A DNA stretch of 64,000 bases from Archivesica marissinica. Taxonomy: Eukaryota; Mollusca; Bivalvia; Venerida; Vesicomyidae. The notes under the pieces were generated by a model that saw only the letters and a list, made by a program, of their open reading frames with translations, had not been told where the DNA came from and did no database searches. A program made the position numbers and the translations under genes. The DNA lies in NCBI GenBank assembly GCA_014843695.1, contig CM026391.1:20544681-20608680 (forward strand), given 5' to 3'. Below are positions 24,396 to 35,040 of the stretch, piece after piece; position 1 is the stretch's first letter; each line of letters opens with the position of its first letter.

Positions 24396-24516
24396 TGAAC
24401 GTTCTCCGATTAACAACTAGCTACATATAGACATTGCTGTATGTGATGGCATATTTATTCGTTCTTAAAACACTTTCGTGACGTCATACCTTTGTACTTG
24501 TAGGTCATTAATATTA

Positions 24517-24673
24517 ATATTGGACTGCTGTCAAAAAGCCAGAGTGCTATGTTAAATCCTACGCGTAAATGTACGAAATTATCAAATTGATTTAAGATAT
24601 AAGCCTCAAACGGGTCCAATATGTAAAATATCCGTACTGTCTTCGTCGCTATGCGCCTCACACAGTCCAATAT
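24517..24673. mobile_element. 149-bp MITE, copy 1
   Basis: TGGACTG at 24521 and CAGTCCA at 24663-24669 form short inverted ends flanked by ATAT on both sides. The interior contains AAGATATAAGCCTCAAACGG and CTATGCGCCTCACA, shared with the copy at 52956-53138. Confidence 0.55.
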
Positions 24674-25045
24674 TTTATATATTGGATAGATTTCGGCTTA
24701 TATCCTATACATAATGTACAGTACATATATATTGTATACAAATCGAAAATGGATTAAATCGAAAGCTTATAGCTTATAGAGATTATCTCCATTAAATATA
24801 TAAGTGTGTACACTATCGGCGATTAAGAGATAAACGTATTATGTAGTAATACCAAAATATATAATAAGTGTATGAAATTATAGCGTTTTATCAAGTGAAA
24901 ACCTAACAAAATGGGGATTGGGAGGGGCTAGAAAGCGATGAAATAACAAAACAATTGTTAAAGTGAATTGTCTGTGATTGAACTGTATTACGTCGCTCTA
25001 CGTTGTAGTAATATGCTGTTGCAGAGTCATTCATATCGGCATATG
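24674..25045. other. Spacer
   Basis: AT-rich, nothing recognised. Confidence 0.5.
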
Positions 25046-25200
25046 AAGTCAAATCAAATCAAATCAAATCAAATTTATTCACTCAGTGCATCATACATGA
25101 TACAAACATGAGGTATATATACAGTAATACGGTTTTAAACAGCGGTACATAGCAATTCTAATTTACAGAGAGCAAACAGAATATGTTTCGTAAGCCGTAA
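25046..25200 (-). mobile_element. Possible 5'-truncated LINE 3' end
   Basis: Five AAATC units precede TTTATTCACTC and a stretch ending near AATTTACAGAGAGCAAAC. This is like the LINE-C 3' end at 47809, where pentamers precede ATATTTTATTAGG and AATTTACAGAGAAG. Coding sequence is absent. Confidence 0.35.
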
Positions 25201-26377
25201 CCATCTATTGTTTACACTTTATTTAAATAATTTGACTAGATATATTTGTTTTGTCGTATTACAGATTGGTTTGATTTTTTGTTTCCAGTGCGAACAGTGC
25301 AGATCATAATCAGACTCTTTTTTCTGGTAATTGAAATTTCAGACCGTCAAAAAAAAAGTGACATCTCTTGTTAAAACACTGACCGTCTATCTTTTGTCCA
25401 TGAATAATAGCGTTGGGTGGTTCATTCAAATAATGGTTTTGGAGAAAAGATTAAAATTTAATTGCATCTCTATTTGAATTTTCTATGAAAGGGATATTGA
25501 TATAATGTGTATATTTGAATTGTGTGGCTAATTGTGCGTGCTGCATGCATTTCATGTTGTTTTTTTTTGTAGTTTAAGTTAAGATAACACACAAGCTTGG
25601 ACTTGCCGTTTCTGCGTGATATTATGAAGGTGTGTAACTTCAGTTCGAATATTATGAAGGGATTGTGAAGGATGTTGTTATATTCTGTTCGTGATTGGAT
25701 TATAAGCGTTGTGAGGTTAGTGTCATCTATATATTGTTCTAATTGTGATGTGATGCTATATATATTGTGAGAAGTTTGTTCTTGTGTTGTTTAACTGTGT
25801 ATTCTAATACGTGTGTTTGGATATTTTATTTGACAGGTGCGGCTATTTGACAGATGAAATAATGGATTTGTGGTTGCTTTGCTGTCAGACTGGCTGCTGG
25901 TCATGTTGTGTCATTGTGTAAGCTGGTAAGTAGTTTAATGTATTTATTGTTTTGAAATTAAGATATTTCAAACTGTTGGATTGATACCTGCTTCGGTATA
26001 TGGTCAGTGTATAAAATATATTTAATATTTTTCATCATTCAAACAAATTGGTTAACATAACTATATGGCTATATACAGTAATATCGCTAGCATGTGCTAT
26101 TAAACAATAGTACACTAGATGGATACCAACTTTCAAAATGTATACACATGCATGTATTCACAGTTGAAGAATAGGGAAGGGGGTACTTAGATTTAATGCA
26201 GGGTTGAAATGGAGTTATGAATTCTCTATATGTGAGATAATTTATACTTGTAGGACTTGGTCCGAGTATCGATATTGGATTTCAACCATGGCACGATGCT
26301 TAGAACGCAGATATAAAACATCGACGTATTGTCTGTCAGCAATATATCTGACAGATACATGACACTTACAACATGTA
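25201..26377. other. Spacer
   Basis: TG- and T-rich, with no supported frame and no recognised repeat. Confidence 0.45.
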
Positions 26378-28309
26378 ATCTATATCACATGGTACCGTCA
26401 CTAAATTACAAAATATACTCTATATCACATGGTAACGTCACTAAATTACAAAATATACTCTATATCACATGGTACCGTCACTAAATTACAAAATATACTC
26501 TATATCACATGGTAACGTCACTAAATTACAAAATATACTCTATATCACATTGTAACGTCACTAAATTACAAAATATACCCTCTATCACATGGTACCGTCA
26601 CTAAATTACAAAATATACTCTATATCACATGGTAACGTCACTAAATTACAAACTCTACCCTCTATCACATGGTACCGTCACTAAATTATATAAAATACTC
26701 TCTATCACATGGTACCGTCACTAAATTACAAAATATACTCTATATCACATGGTAACGTCACTAAATTACAAAATATACTCTATATCACATGGTAACGTCA
26801 CTAAATTACAAAATATACTCTATATCACATGGTAACGTCACTAAATTACAAAATATACTCTCTATCACATGGTAACGTCACTAAATTACAAAATATACTC
26901 TATATCACATGGTAACGTCACTACATTACAAAATGTACTCTCTATCACATGGTACCGTCACTAACTTACAAAATATACTCTATATCACATAGTAATGTCA
27001 CTAAATTACAAAATATACTCTCTATCACATGGTAACGTCACTAAATTACAAAATATACTCTCTATCACATGGTACCGTCACTAAATTACAAAATATACTC
27101 TATATCACATGGTAACGTCACTAAATTACAAAATATACTCTCTATCACATGGTAACGTCACTAAATTACAAAATATACTCTATATCACATGGTAACGTCA
27201 CTAAATTACAAAATATACTCTATATCACATGGTAACGTCACTAAATTACAAAATATACTCTATCACATGGTAACGTCACTAATTTACAAAATATACTCTA
27301 TATAAAATGGTAACGTCACTAAATTACAAAATATACTCTATATCACATGGTAACGTCACTAAATTACAAAATATACTCTACCACATGGTAACGTCACTAA
27401 TTTACAAAATATACCCTCTATCGCATGGTAACGTCACTAAGTTACAAAATATACTCTATATCACATGGTAACGTCACTAAATTACAAACTCTACCCTCTA
27501 TCACATGGTACCGTCTCTAAATTATATAAAATACTCTCTATCACATGGTACCGTCACTAAATTATATAATATATTCTCTATCACATGGTAACGTCACTAA
27601 ATTATATAATATGTTCTCTATCACATGGTAATGTCACTAAATTATATAATATATTCTCTATCACATGGTAATGTCACTAACTTATATAAAATACTCTCTA
27701 TCACATGGTAACGTCACTAAATTACAACATATACTCTATATCACATGGTAACGTCACTAAATTACAAACTATACTCTATATCACATGGTAACGTCACTAA
27801 ATTACAACATACACTCTATATCACATGGTAACGTCACTAATTTACAAAATATACCCTCTATCACATGGTAACGTCAATAAATTACAACATATACTCTATT
27901 TCACATGGTAACGTCACTAAATTACAAACTATACCCTCTATCACATGGTAACGTCAATAAATTAAAACATATACTCTATTTCACATGGTAACGTCACTAA
28001 ATTACAAACTATACCCTCTATCACATGGTAACGTCAATAAATTACAACATATACTCTATATCACATGGTAACGTCACTAAATTACAACATATACTCTATA
28101 TCAAATGGTAACGTCACTAAATTACCAACTATATCCTCTATCACATGGTAACGTCACTAAATTACAAAATATACCCTCTATCACATGGTAACGTCACTAA
28201 GTTACAAAATATACCCTCTATCACATGGTAACGTCACTAAATTACAAACTATACCCTTTATCACATGGTAACGTCACTAAATTACAAAATATACCCTCTA
28301 TCACATGAT
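26378..28309. repeat. 40-bp satellite
   Basis: About 48 tandem units of 40 bp with the core CATGGTAACGTCACTAAATT and variable flanks (AAAATATACTC, AACTATACCC, ATATAAAATAC). The variants cluster: ATATAA-type units near 27520-27700 and AACAT-type units near 27720-28100. Nearly every unit keeps ACGTCA or CCGTCA. A few units are shortened (27258-27300, 27380-27400). Confidence 0.95.
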
Positions 28310-28444
28310 TTGGCAGAAACATAACATGGCGGTTACAATAAATGTAACATACATCATCATGTGTGGTGAGAAAAGTGTGTATTATTAATTACAGGTAATT
28401 AGAATATAATGTATTAGTTATCTTTAATCTATGTAACTATACTC

Positions 28445-28489
28445 ACCACGAAAAAGGAAGTATGCACTTGGTTAGAGGGACAATGTTAT

Positions 28490-28530
<41 letters not shown>

Positions 28531-28700
28531 AGCAATAAATAGGCACATTTGGTATCAAAATGTGCACACATGTATTGACTACACGATGTTTAATTTTTAA
28601 TTGAAATTTGATAATTATCAGAATACTATTTTACGTGTGAATATAAGTATATAATTTCCCCTCTAACCAAGTGCACACTTTCGTTTTCGTGTGCGTATAT
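28445..28700. repeat. Inverted repeat with microsatellite
   Basis: An arm at about 28446-28485 (CACGAAAAAGGAAGTATGCA, then CTTGGTTAGAGGGA) is mirrored at about 28658-28695 (CCTCTAACCAAGTGCACACT, then TTCGTTTTCGTG). Between them lie (CA)n and (TA)n at 28491-28531. The segment ATTTTACGTGTGAATATAAG occurs at about 28629 and again at about 28698. Confidence 0.6.
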
Positions 28701-28721
28701 TTTACGTGTGAATATAAGTAA

Positions 28722-28945
28722 GTGTGGCGTCCGTGGTCCAATGGTAGAGCGTCGGATTTGGAATCGAACGGTCCGGGTTCGATACTCAGTCAGGCCACGT
28801 ATGTAGTTTCATTGAGCAAGGCACCTCACATACATTGCTTAGTACTGGTTAACCGCTATGGTCGCCTTAGCATGCCCAGGAAAACATGTCTAGGTCCCCG
28901 CAAGGGGTTTGTCATGAATGGAACATACATACATACATACACGTA
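28722..28945 (+). mobile_element. SINE-D with tRNA-like head
   Basis: The head starts GTGGCGTCCGTGGTCCAATG and ends GTCAGGCCAC, so GTGGC/GCCAC can pair as an acceptor stem. The A box is TGGTCCAATGG and the B box GGGTTCGATACTC. The body contains GAGCAAGGCACCTCACATAC and GTCCCCGCAAGGGG. The tail is ATGGAACATACATACATAC. The T and anticodon arms do not pair cleanly, so I call it a SINE, not a tRNA gene. Inverted AATTTGATAATTATCAGAA segments flank it at about 28603 and 28955. Confidence 0.65.
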
Positions 28946-28984
28946 AAACAGTGTTCTGATAATTATCAAATTACAAAATTTCAT

Positions 28985-30171
28985 ATATATATCAATGAAC
29001 CCTACTATTGACAATTATGCTTTATACTATATACATACTTTATAATACTCTATAGTAAGACGAACTATGCACCCTTATTGCTGTAAAACAATTAACACGC
29101 TAACCGTTTGCTTTGTTTCGGATAGGTTGGCATATTAAAATAAACAATTTAATCTTAATATTTAAAATTAACATCTTTCGGTAGAAATGTATTGAGTTAT
29201 CCAACATGTTAGCCTTTTCCTTGCGATACAGGTTAACCAACTAGTATTGGAACTATTTCTGGAGTAATATTTCCATTATTTATGTAATACATTTATAACT
29301 ATACATAGAATTTTACATTATGTAAATATATAAATAATATCATTAAAACATTGTGAATTTGCATGAAATTAATTTCAATGTTATAGAAACAGGTCAAATT
29401 AATCTTATTCTTGGAAAATAATAATATAAAACTTATCACACATGAATGTATGTTACTCAAAATCCATATTCTACATATTCATATGGCATGCAATTCTATT
29501 CAGTGTACATTGAAACATTTCAAATTAGTTTAAACATTATTTATTTGTTCTGTTGCATATATATATATATATATATAATACAACTATTATAAATGATTGT
29601 AAGACAACCAGGATTTGAAAACAAGCTTAATACAAAGCTTATGTAAATTCATCTCCACGGTAAACATAAAGTCTAATTATCCGATTAAAGAAATTATATG
29701 TTTTATGAAATGGTCAAGTTATAATATTGTTTGTTTTAAACAAAAATATTGTCCATATTTCCGGATTGTAATTGAAAGTCCTGCAAAGTATTTGAAAAAA
29801 ACATACATGTTCCCCTCCCAGTCCGTCCGTGTGTTCGTAGATCAATGGGTGAATTGCAGCAAACTATTTCATCTTAACTCTGTAGCCTTCTACAATTAAA
29901 TCAGTTATTAACATGTAATATGAAATATTAACTATATTTATTTGTTATTCACTGTTCGTCTATATCATGCAGAGAGTGTCCTCCTGGACTTCTTAGCCTA
30001 AAGGAATTGAAAAAATAAAAACTTGTCAAACTTGTGTCAAACTTTAATTTTTAGACTAATCGGATTTAAATTATCTCCGAGAGACAGTATCACGCGCTTA
30101 GTGTGGACTCATACAATAAACACACGTCAATTCATGTGGTCGCCTGATCGTTATATGAAATCCTATGTTCA
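28985..30171. other. AT-rich spacer
   Basis: Includes a (TA)n run at about 29558-29577. A 94-codon frame (29615-29899) shows no recognisable features. Confidence 0.5.
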
Positions 30172-30762
30172 CTTTTGACCACAGGGATTCGGCACGTTTG
30201 GGGGTACTAGTATATATATTAAAGTACAGGGATTCTACTCTGTGGGATGTCAGATTTCGCATCGATCAGTAAAATGGCCCTATCTGAAACAATTTTGTAC
30301 AAATCTGTCCAAATATAACGCCTATCCCGAGTCTTTATATTGTTCTTCAAATAAAACACAACATTAAGCTGCATGCATGTATACTTTGCAAACAATTGCC
30401 ACAGACATTGGCAATAGCAGGTCACATGTCCATACTAGGACACGGGTTCTGTCAGCAACAACAACAAATCTTCGACGGGAGAGTTTTAACAGTGAATAAC
30501 ATTATCAATAAAATGTGTTTCCACTAACGTGTAGGTGTTTATTCGGCACAAATGTACGTCAAAAAGAGATTTCGTAGAATTTTTCAATTTGTTTTGAAAA
30601 TTTCTCAAGCGGCGCAGTTCGCGTTGAAACGAGCGTTCTGATTGGATTATTAGAATGTAACTAGATGCTGTTTTTTATGAAGAATAATCATAATCCAATC
30701 AGAACGCTCGTTAAATATATATACTAGTACCCCCAAGCGTGCCGAATCCCTGTGCTTTTGAC
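30172..30762. mobile_element. 575-bp TIR element with 8-bp target duplication
   Basis: CTTTTGAC at 30172-30179 and 30755-30762 flanks ends that read CACAGGGATTCGGCACG at 30180 and CGTGCCGAATCCCTGTG at 30738-30754. The TIR extends about 40 bp through a GGGGGTACTAGTATATATA segment. A second inverted pair lies inside (about 30632-30657 and 30690-30716, ACGAGCGTTCTGATTGGATT). There is no transposase frame. An 8-bp duplication fits hAT or P superfamilies. Confidence 0.75.
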
Positions 30763-30833
30763 CACAAAAACAATATTTATTGATTGACAATGCTATTTAC
30801 TAGTTATACGTAAAACTCAATGCTTATGCTTAA

Positions 30834-30854
30834 TGCGATGTAATTCCGCTTTAA
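30834..30854. mobile_element. Isolated right end of the TTAA-flanked family
   Basis: TGCGATGTAATTCCGCT followed by TTAA mirrors the left end at 9551 and the right end at 22686-22706. No matching left end was found upstream. Confidence 0.4.
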
Positions 30855-30973
30855 AGCCGCAATAAACGCAGGACATCACCATTTTATCGCCCTTATATTG
30901 GTCTCATAACGACAAAGAGGAGTAAGATCAACGTTTATGACCGATGTAAATACATACAGCCGTGGTAGATGAA

Positions 30974-31287
30974 ATAAACTAGCAATGTGTGTGTTTTACG
31001 TTTATGTATCGTCGCTACCGGTTGTCCATATGAGCGACGCCTCTTGAATTAGTCATTTTAGATTTTTGGAGGATAGTGCAATGATACAGACAGAGACCCA
31101 TTCCAGAGTCTCCTCTGGTTCTTTTACGTGCACGGTGTACAGCACCGACACGAGACCTCGGTTTAATGTCCCACCTGAAAGACTGCTAACTTTATTAGGG
31201 TCAGACGGGGGATCAAACCTGCGATCCCTGGATTACCAGTCAAGCGTGTTACCACTGGACTACATATCCGTCTGTATAAACTAGCAA
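30974..31287 (-). mobile_element. SINE-B with 12-bp target duplication
   Basis: ATAAACTAGCAA at 30974-30985 and 31276-31287 flanks a full SINE-B (30986-31275) on the minus strand. The head, with a Thr-like anticodon arm, is at the right end. It is the clearest SINE-B insertion in the window and fixes the element length at about 290 bp. The plus-strand frame across it is not a gene. Confidence 0.9.
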
Positions 31288-31589
31288 CTATATGAGAGTG
31301 GATATACTATGTTTACATATCGACGGTGTCTTCTTTCCGACAAATACCGCTCCGAAAATTAACTTGAGTCTTTAACGGAAATATAGCCATTTTATTTCAT
31401 CACATCACTAACAGATTCAGGGGCGTACCTGCATGCCCACCCCATGAGCTTAACTTCAATACGGGCTACGATACGCTCTCACAGCGTATACTATGTTACA
31501 ATATGGCAACACGTTCTAGGTCGCTCTGCTCACACGTTAGTTACACTATAAAAACGACCATTTCTTTTTATTCTTTCCAAGGAATGACA
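31288..31589. other. Spacer
   Basis: Nothing recognised. Confidence 0.5.
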
Positions 31590-31825
31590 GACTTTTCTCA
31601 GTGAAAGAAAACTCCACCGTACACCGCTTTGAAACAGTGAAAGATGGCATTTTCTCTGCCACCGGTTGCGTTTTCTCACCGGTTGCGTTTTCTGCCACCG
31701 GTTGCGTTTCGTATTACTGCGCGGTTAGATGTACTTTTGTATTTTAGCTATTTTCTGACTATCATGAACAGTTAATTATTAAGTGATATAATTATTATTC
31801 TAATGAATTTGTTTTGTCTGTAGTT

Positions 31826-32101
31826 GTATGTGTGCTTTACGTTTATATATGAGCGACGCATCCTGAAGAGATTAGTCATTTTAGATTTTTGGAGGATAGT
31901 GTATGATACAGACAGAGACTCATTCCAGAGTCTCCTCTGGTTCTTTTACGTGCACGATGTAAAGCATTGACACGAGACCTCGGTTTAACGTCCCATCTGA
32001 AAGACTGTTAATTGTCTTAGGGTCAGACGGTGGATCGAACCTGCGATCCCTGGATTACCAGACCAGCGTGTTACCACTGGACTACAGATCCGTCTGTATG
32101 T
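31826..32101 (-). mobile_element. SINE-B copy inside REP-A
   Basis: GTATGT at 31826-31831 and 32096-32101 may be the target duplication. The element carries the normal body and Thr-like head in reverse orientation, with a 3' deletion removing part of the GCTACCGG tail segment. Confidence 0.8.
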
Positions 32102-32337
32102 AGTTTTTAATTTTGACATGAAACAGTATATAGGAACTATTTCTTATTACGGACGTTCACACTAAGAGAAGTGGTTGTGCGGTTGTTTCTCTTAGTGCAA
32201 TGGGGTTCCAGACAGGGCAGCTAGAATGAATACAATTTTAAAACAAATAGTATATTAGCCAAAATCATTGGAAATCATAAAAGAAAAAAGATTTGTGTTT
32301 ATTAGTGTAAGACAAGATTTTATTTCATCTCGTGATC

Positions 32338-32570
32338 AACTCGTGGACATTGAGCTGTCTGATTAGCGCAGTGGTTAGCGCGCTCGCTTCTCACCAATGC
32401 AACATGGGTTCGATCCTCGGATCGGGAAGTATATGATATGGTACGATGGTCGCCAGATCGGACAGGTGGGTTTTCTCCGGGTACTCCGGTTTCCTCCCAC
32501 AGTTTAATATAAGTTGTTAAAACTTGCTTCGCAATCGTTGTAAAATAAATAAAGTTTAAAAACTCGTGGA
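32338..32570 (+). mobile_element. SINE-A with 10-bp target duplication
   Basis: AACTCGTGGA at 32338-32347 and 32561-32570 flanks a 213-bp SINE-A. The head reads TGTCTGATTAGCGCAGTGGT with D-arm pairing GCGC/GCGC; the B box is GGGTTCGATCCTC. The tail is AACTTGCTTCGCAATCGTTG and AAAATAAATAAAG. The loop TTCTCAC puts CTC at the anticodon position, but the anticodon stem does not pair, so the tRNA source is uncertain. Confidence 0.9.
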
Positions 32571-32640
32571 AATACACATTTCGGTGATCACTCGATGAAA
32601 TAAAATCCTATCTTACACTAATAAACACAAACTATCCCCT

Positions 32641-32807
32641 GTACAGCGTGAGGGTGACATTGTCATTATGCGTACTGTGTTATGCTTTCGATCATAACCT
32701 ATTGATATAATATGGGTTGGCGCAAATAAATCAACCCGAAAATGCAACATAATGCACCAAACACAGTGTTCTATGGGGCGCCGTTTTGCTATTAATTCAG
32801 CATTTAT
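32641..32807. other. Short spacer
   Basis: Nothing recognised. Confidence 0.5.
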
Positions 32808-33446
32808 GGATATTCATAATTCGACTTTTGGATATCCATAAATGGAATAGATTACTGGATATCCATAAATAGATTATTGGATATCCATAAATATATTACT
32901 AGATATCCATAAATATATTACTAGATATCCATAAATAGATTACTGGATATCCATAAATAGATTACTGGATATCCATACATATATTACTGGATATCCATAA
33001 ATAGATTACTGGATATCCATACATATATTACTGGATATCCATAAATAGATTACTGGATATCCATAAATAGATTACTGGATATCCATAAATATATTACTGA
33101 TTACTGGATATCCATAAATAGATTACTGGATATCCATAAATAGATTACTGGATATCCATACATATATTACTGGATATCCATAAATAGATTACTGGATATC
33201 CATACATATATTACTGGATATCCATAAATAGATTACTGGATATCCATAAATAGATTACTGGATATCCATACATATATTACTGGATATCCATAAATAGATT
33301 ACTGGATATCCATACATATATTACTGGATATCCATAAATAGATTACTGGATATCCATAAATAGATTACTGGATATCCATACATATATTACAGGATATCCA
33401 TAAATAGATTACTGGATATCCATAAATAGATTATTGGATATCCAAA
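32808..33446. repeat. 22-bp palindromic satellite
   Basis: About 28 tandem units with the core TTACTGGATATCCATAAA. The centre TGGATATCCA is a perfect 10-bp palindrome. Units ending ATAG and CATAT alternate in a pattern with spacings of about 44 and 66 bp, so a 110-bp (five-unit) higher-order repeat is likely. Confidence 0.95.
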
Positions 33447-33501
33447 AACCGGAGTTACCGTCTTTAAATCTGCTATAAAACATTGTTTAGCAAGTGACGA
33501 A

Positions 33502-33535
33502 AAAAACAACAACAACAACAACAACAACAACAAAA
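33502..33535. repeat. (AAC)n microsatellite
   Basis: About 10 AAC units. Confidence 0.9.
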
Positions 33536-33704
33536 CACTAACCCATGTTCAGCTTATTAGATATGTTGGTCATGACATAATCGAAATAATATTTGTATTT
33601 GCGATATTTGAAGTCGATAAAACATGGTTGGACTGCGTGGTTAATTCAGTCCCTCAGAACGGCAAACCATGTTTTATTCGACTATAAAAAACGATCTGTT
33701 GTTC

Positions 33705-34376
33705 AGTGGTTAACACGTTGGACTGGTAATCCAGGGATCGCAGGTTCGATTCCCGTCTGACTCATACCTTCTCACTAATTATGTATAGGAATTAACATTC
33801 CGGCGTGATTTCCTGCGATTTGTTTCTCTCAATAACATCCTAAAATCAATTATAAATCATGTGCGAAGAACGAGTCTCGTTGTATATAAATCGTATGTTG
33901 CTACGCTGATTAAAGGACTGCAGGTTCGACAACATGCTGATTAGGACGAGTTGTTGGCTCGTTCGTGCTTGGCTCATTATCACTCCTACATACGCAACCC
34001 ACCCACATGGCGACAAACAGACTTGTTACGTACAATGTATACGGTGTACTCTTACACCAAGACCACTAACTAGTCGGCTAGTATTCTATATGAATCATAA
34101 TGTAATAGTATAAGTATAGGATACATTTGTTATCACAGTGCAGGTTCGATCCCCCGTCTGACCCTAATAAAATTAACAGTCTTTCAGATGGGACTTTAAA
34201 CCGAGGTCTCGTGTCGGTGCTTTACACCGTGCACGTAAAAGAACCAGAGCAGATTCTGGAATGGGTCTCTGTCTGTATCATTGCACACTCCTCCAACAAT
34301 CTAAAATAACCAATCTCTTCAGGAGACATCGCTCATATAGGCAACCGGTAGCGACGATAAATAAACGTAAAACACA
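33705..34376 (+). mobile_element. SINE-B split by a 363-bp block
   Basis: A Thr-like head (AACACGTTGGACTGGTAATC, GCAGGTTCGATTCCCGTCTG) ends at about 33762. The same B-box segment restarts at 34140 (GCAGGTTCGATCCCCCGTCT) and continues through body and tail to 34376. The block between (33776-34138) occurs again, inverted, next to the SINE-B at 43552-43842. Confidence 0.75.
33776..34138 (+). repeat. Inverted duplicate block, copy 1
   Basis: Matches 43843-44215 in reverse with few differences (for example TTGGCTCATTATCAC here against TTGCCTCATTATCAC in the partner). It contains no coding frame. Both copies abut the B box of a SINE-B. Confidence 0.8.
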
Positions 34377-34391
34377 CACATTATTTCTTCA

Positions 34392-34550
34392 GGTGCGAAA
34401 TGCCTGGAGGTTGCGCCCAGCTGTAGCCATTACGAGTGGGGGAGTGAAGGATTCCATCACGAATGAGGAATCGAGAGCGATTAATCTAAGGTTGTAAACA
34501 CCTGTTTCGCAATCCTGCTACACTAAATTAGTATAAAGTTAATAAACTAT
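34392..34550 (+). mobile_element. SINE-C copy
   Basis: The middle and tail of SINE-C (GGATTCCATCACGAATGAGG, GCGATTAATCTAAGGTTGTA, TGTTTCGCAATCCTG). It abuts the MITE at 34553. Confidence 0.6.
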
Positions 34551-34552
34551 TC

Positions 34553-34796
34553 TTAACCCTTTCAACACCACAGACCTCTAAATTGGCTTACAAAAAAGTG
34601 TAGATCCAGATGAGCCGGCTCGTGACGAGCCGTCTCATCAGGATCTGCACTTTTTTCAAGTAATATAACTATTTTTAGAAACAAAATTACCCATTTTGAT
34701 AAATGAACTGATCCAAATATAATTTTGTTATTAATTTATTGGTCTAATAATATCATGGACCAGTCCATGTCAGTTACTTGGTGTTGAATGGGTTAA
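34553..34796. mobile_element. TTAA-flanked MITE with one hairpin
   Basis: Starts TTAACCCTTTCAACACCA and ends TGGTGTTGAATGGGTTAA, giving TTAA duplication and 14-bp near-perfect inverted ends. A hairpin with a stem of about 31 bp lies at 34592-34654, centred on TGA and with one A:A mismatch. It belongs to the same group as the MITE at 6051-6299. Confidence 0.8.
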
Positions 34797-35040
34797 GCAA
34801 GAAGGCATACGATTGCGTTTTCTGGACTTCTCTTAGGTCCTCTCATTTGGAAAGCCTATTCTATGTTATTAGCGCAGCATTGAAATGATATTCTTTCTTA
34901 ATTTGTTTTCTTATTTGTGAATAACGGATACCATTATTAAGATAGTTAATGCAACTGAATATAGCATTTCATTTACACTCGCATTTCCCTGGAGTATAAG
35001 CCCGATTGATGTGTTATTTCTCGTCTGAGATTAGAAATCA
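34797..35040. other. Short spacer
   Basis: Nothing recognised. Confidence 0.5.

Larger units (their letters stand above)
31590..32640 (+). repeat. REP-A copy interrupted by two SINEs
   Basis: Second copy of the repeat at 16425-16835, here split by SINE-B (31832-32095) and followed by SINE-A (32348-32560). The CACCGGTTGCGTTTTC segment is triplicated near 31660-31710. Around the SINE-A, the sequence at about 32290-32337 (TGTGTTTATTAGTGTAAGAC, then GATTTTATTTCATC) is mirrored at about 32586-32636, so the outer part of REP-A forms a roughly 48-bp inverted repeat. Confidence 0.65.

Noticed and set aside
24184..24420. 78-codon frame, and similar frames at 31066-31284 and 34127-34497
   Set aside because: Translations of SINE-B copies.
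28722..28796. tRNA gene at the SINE-D head
   Set aside because: The acceptor ends pair but the anticodon and T arms do not; a SINE body follows.
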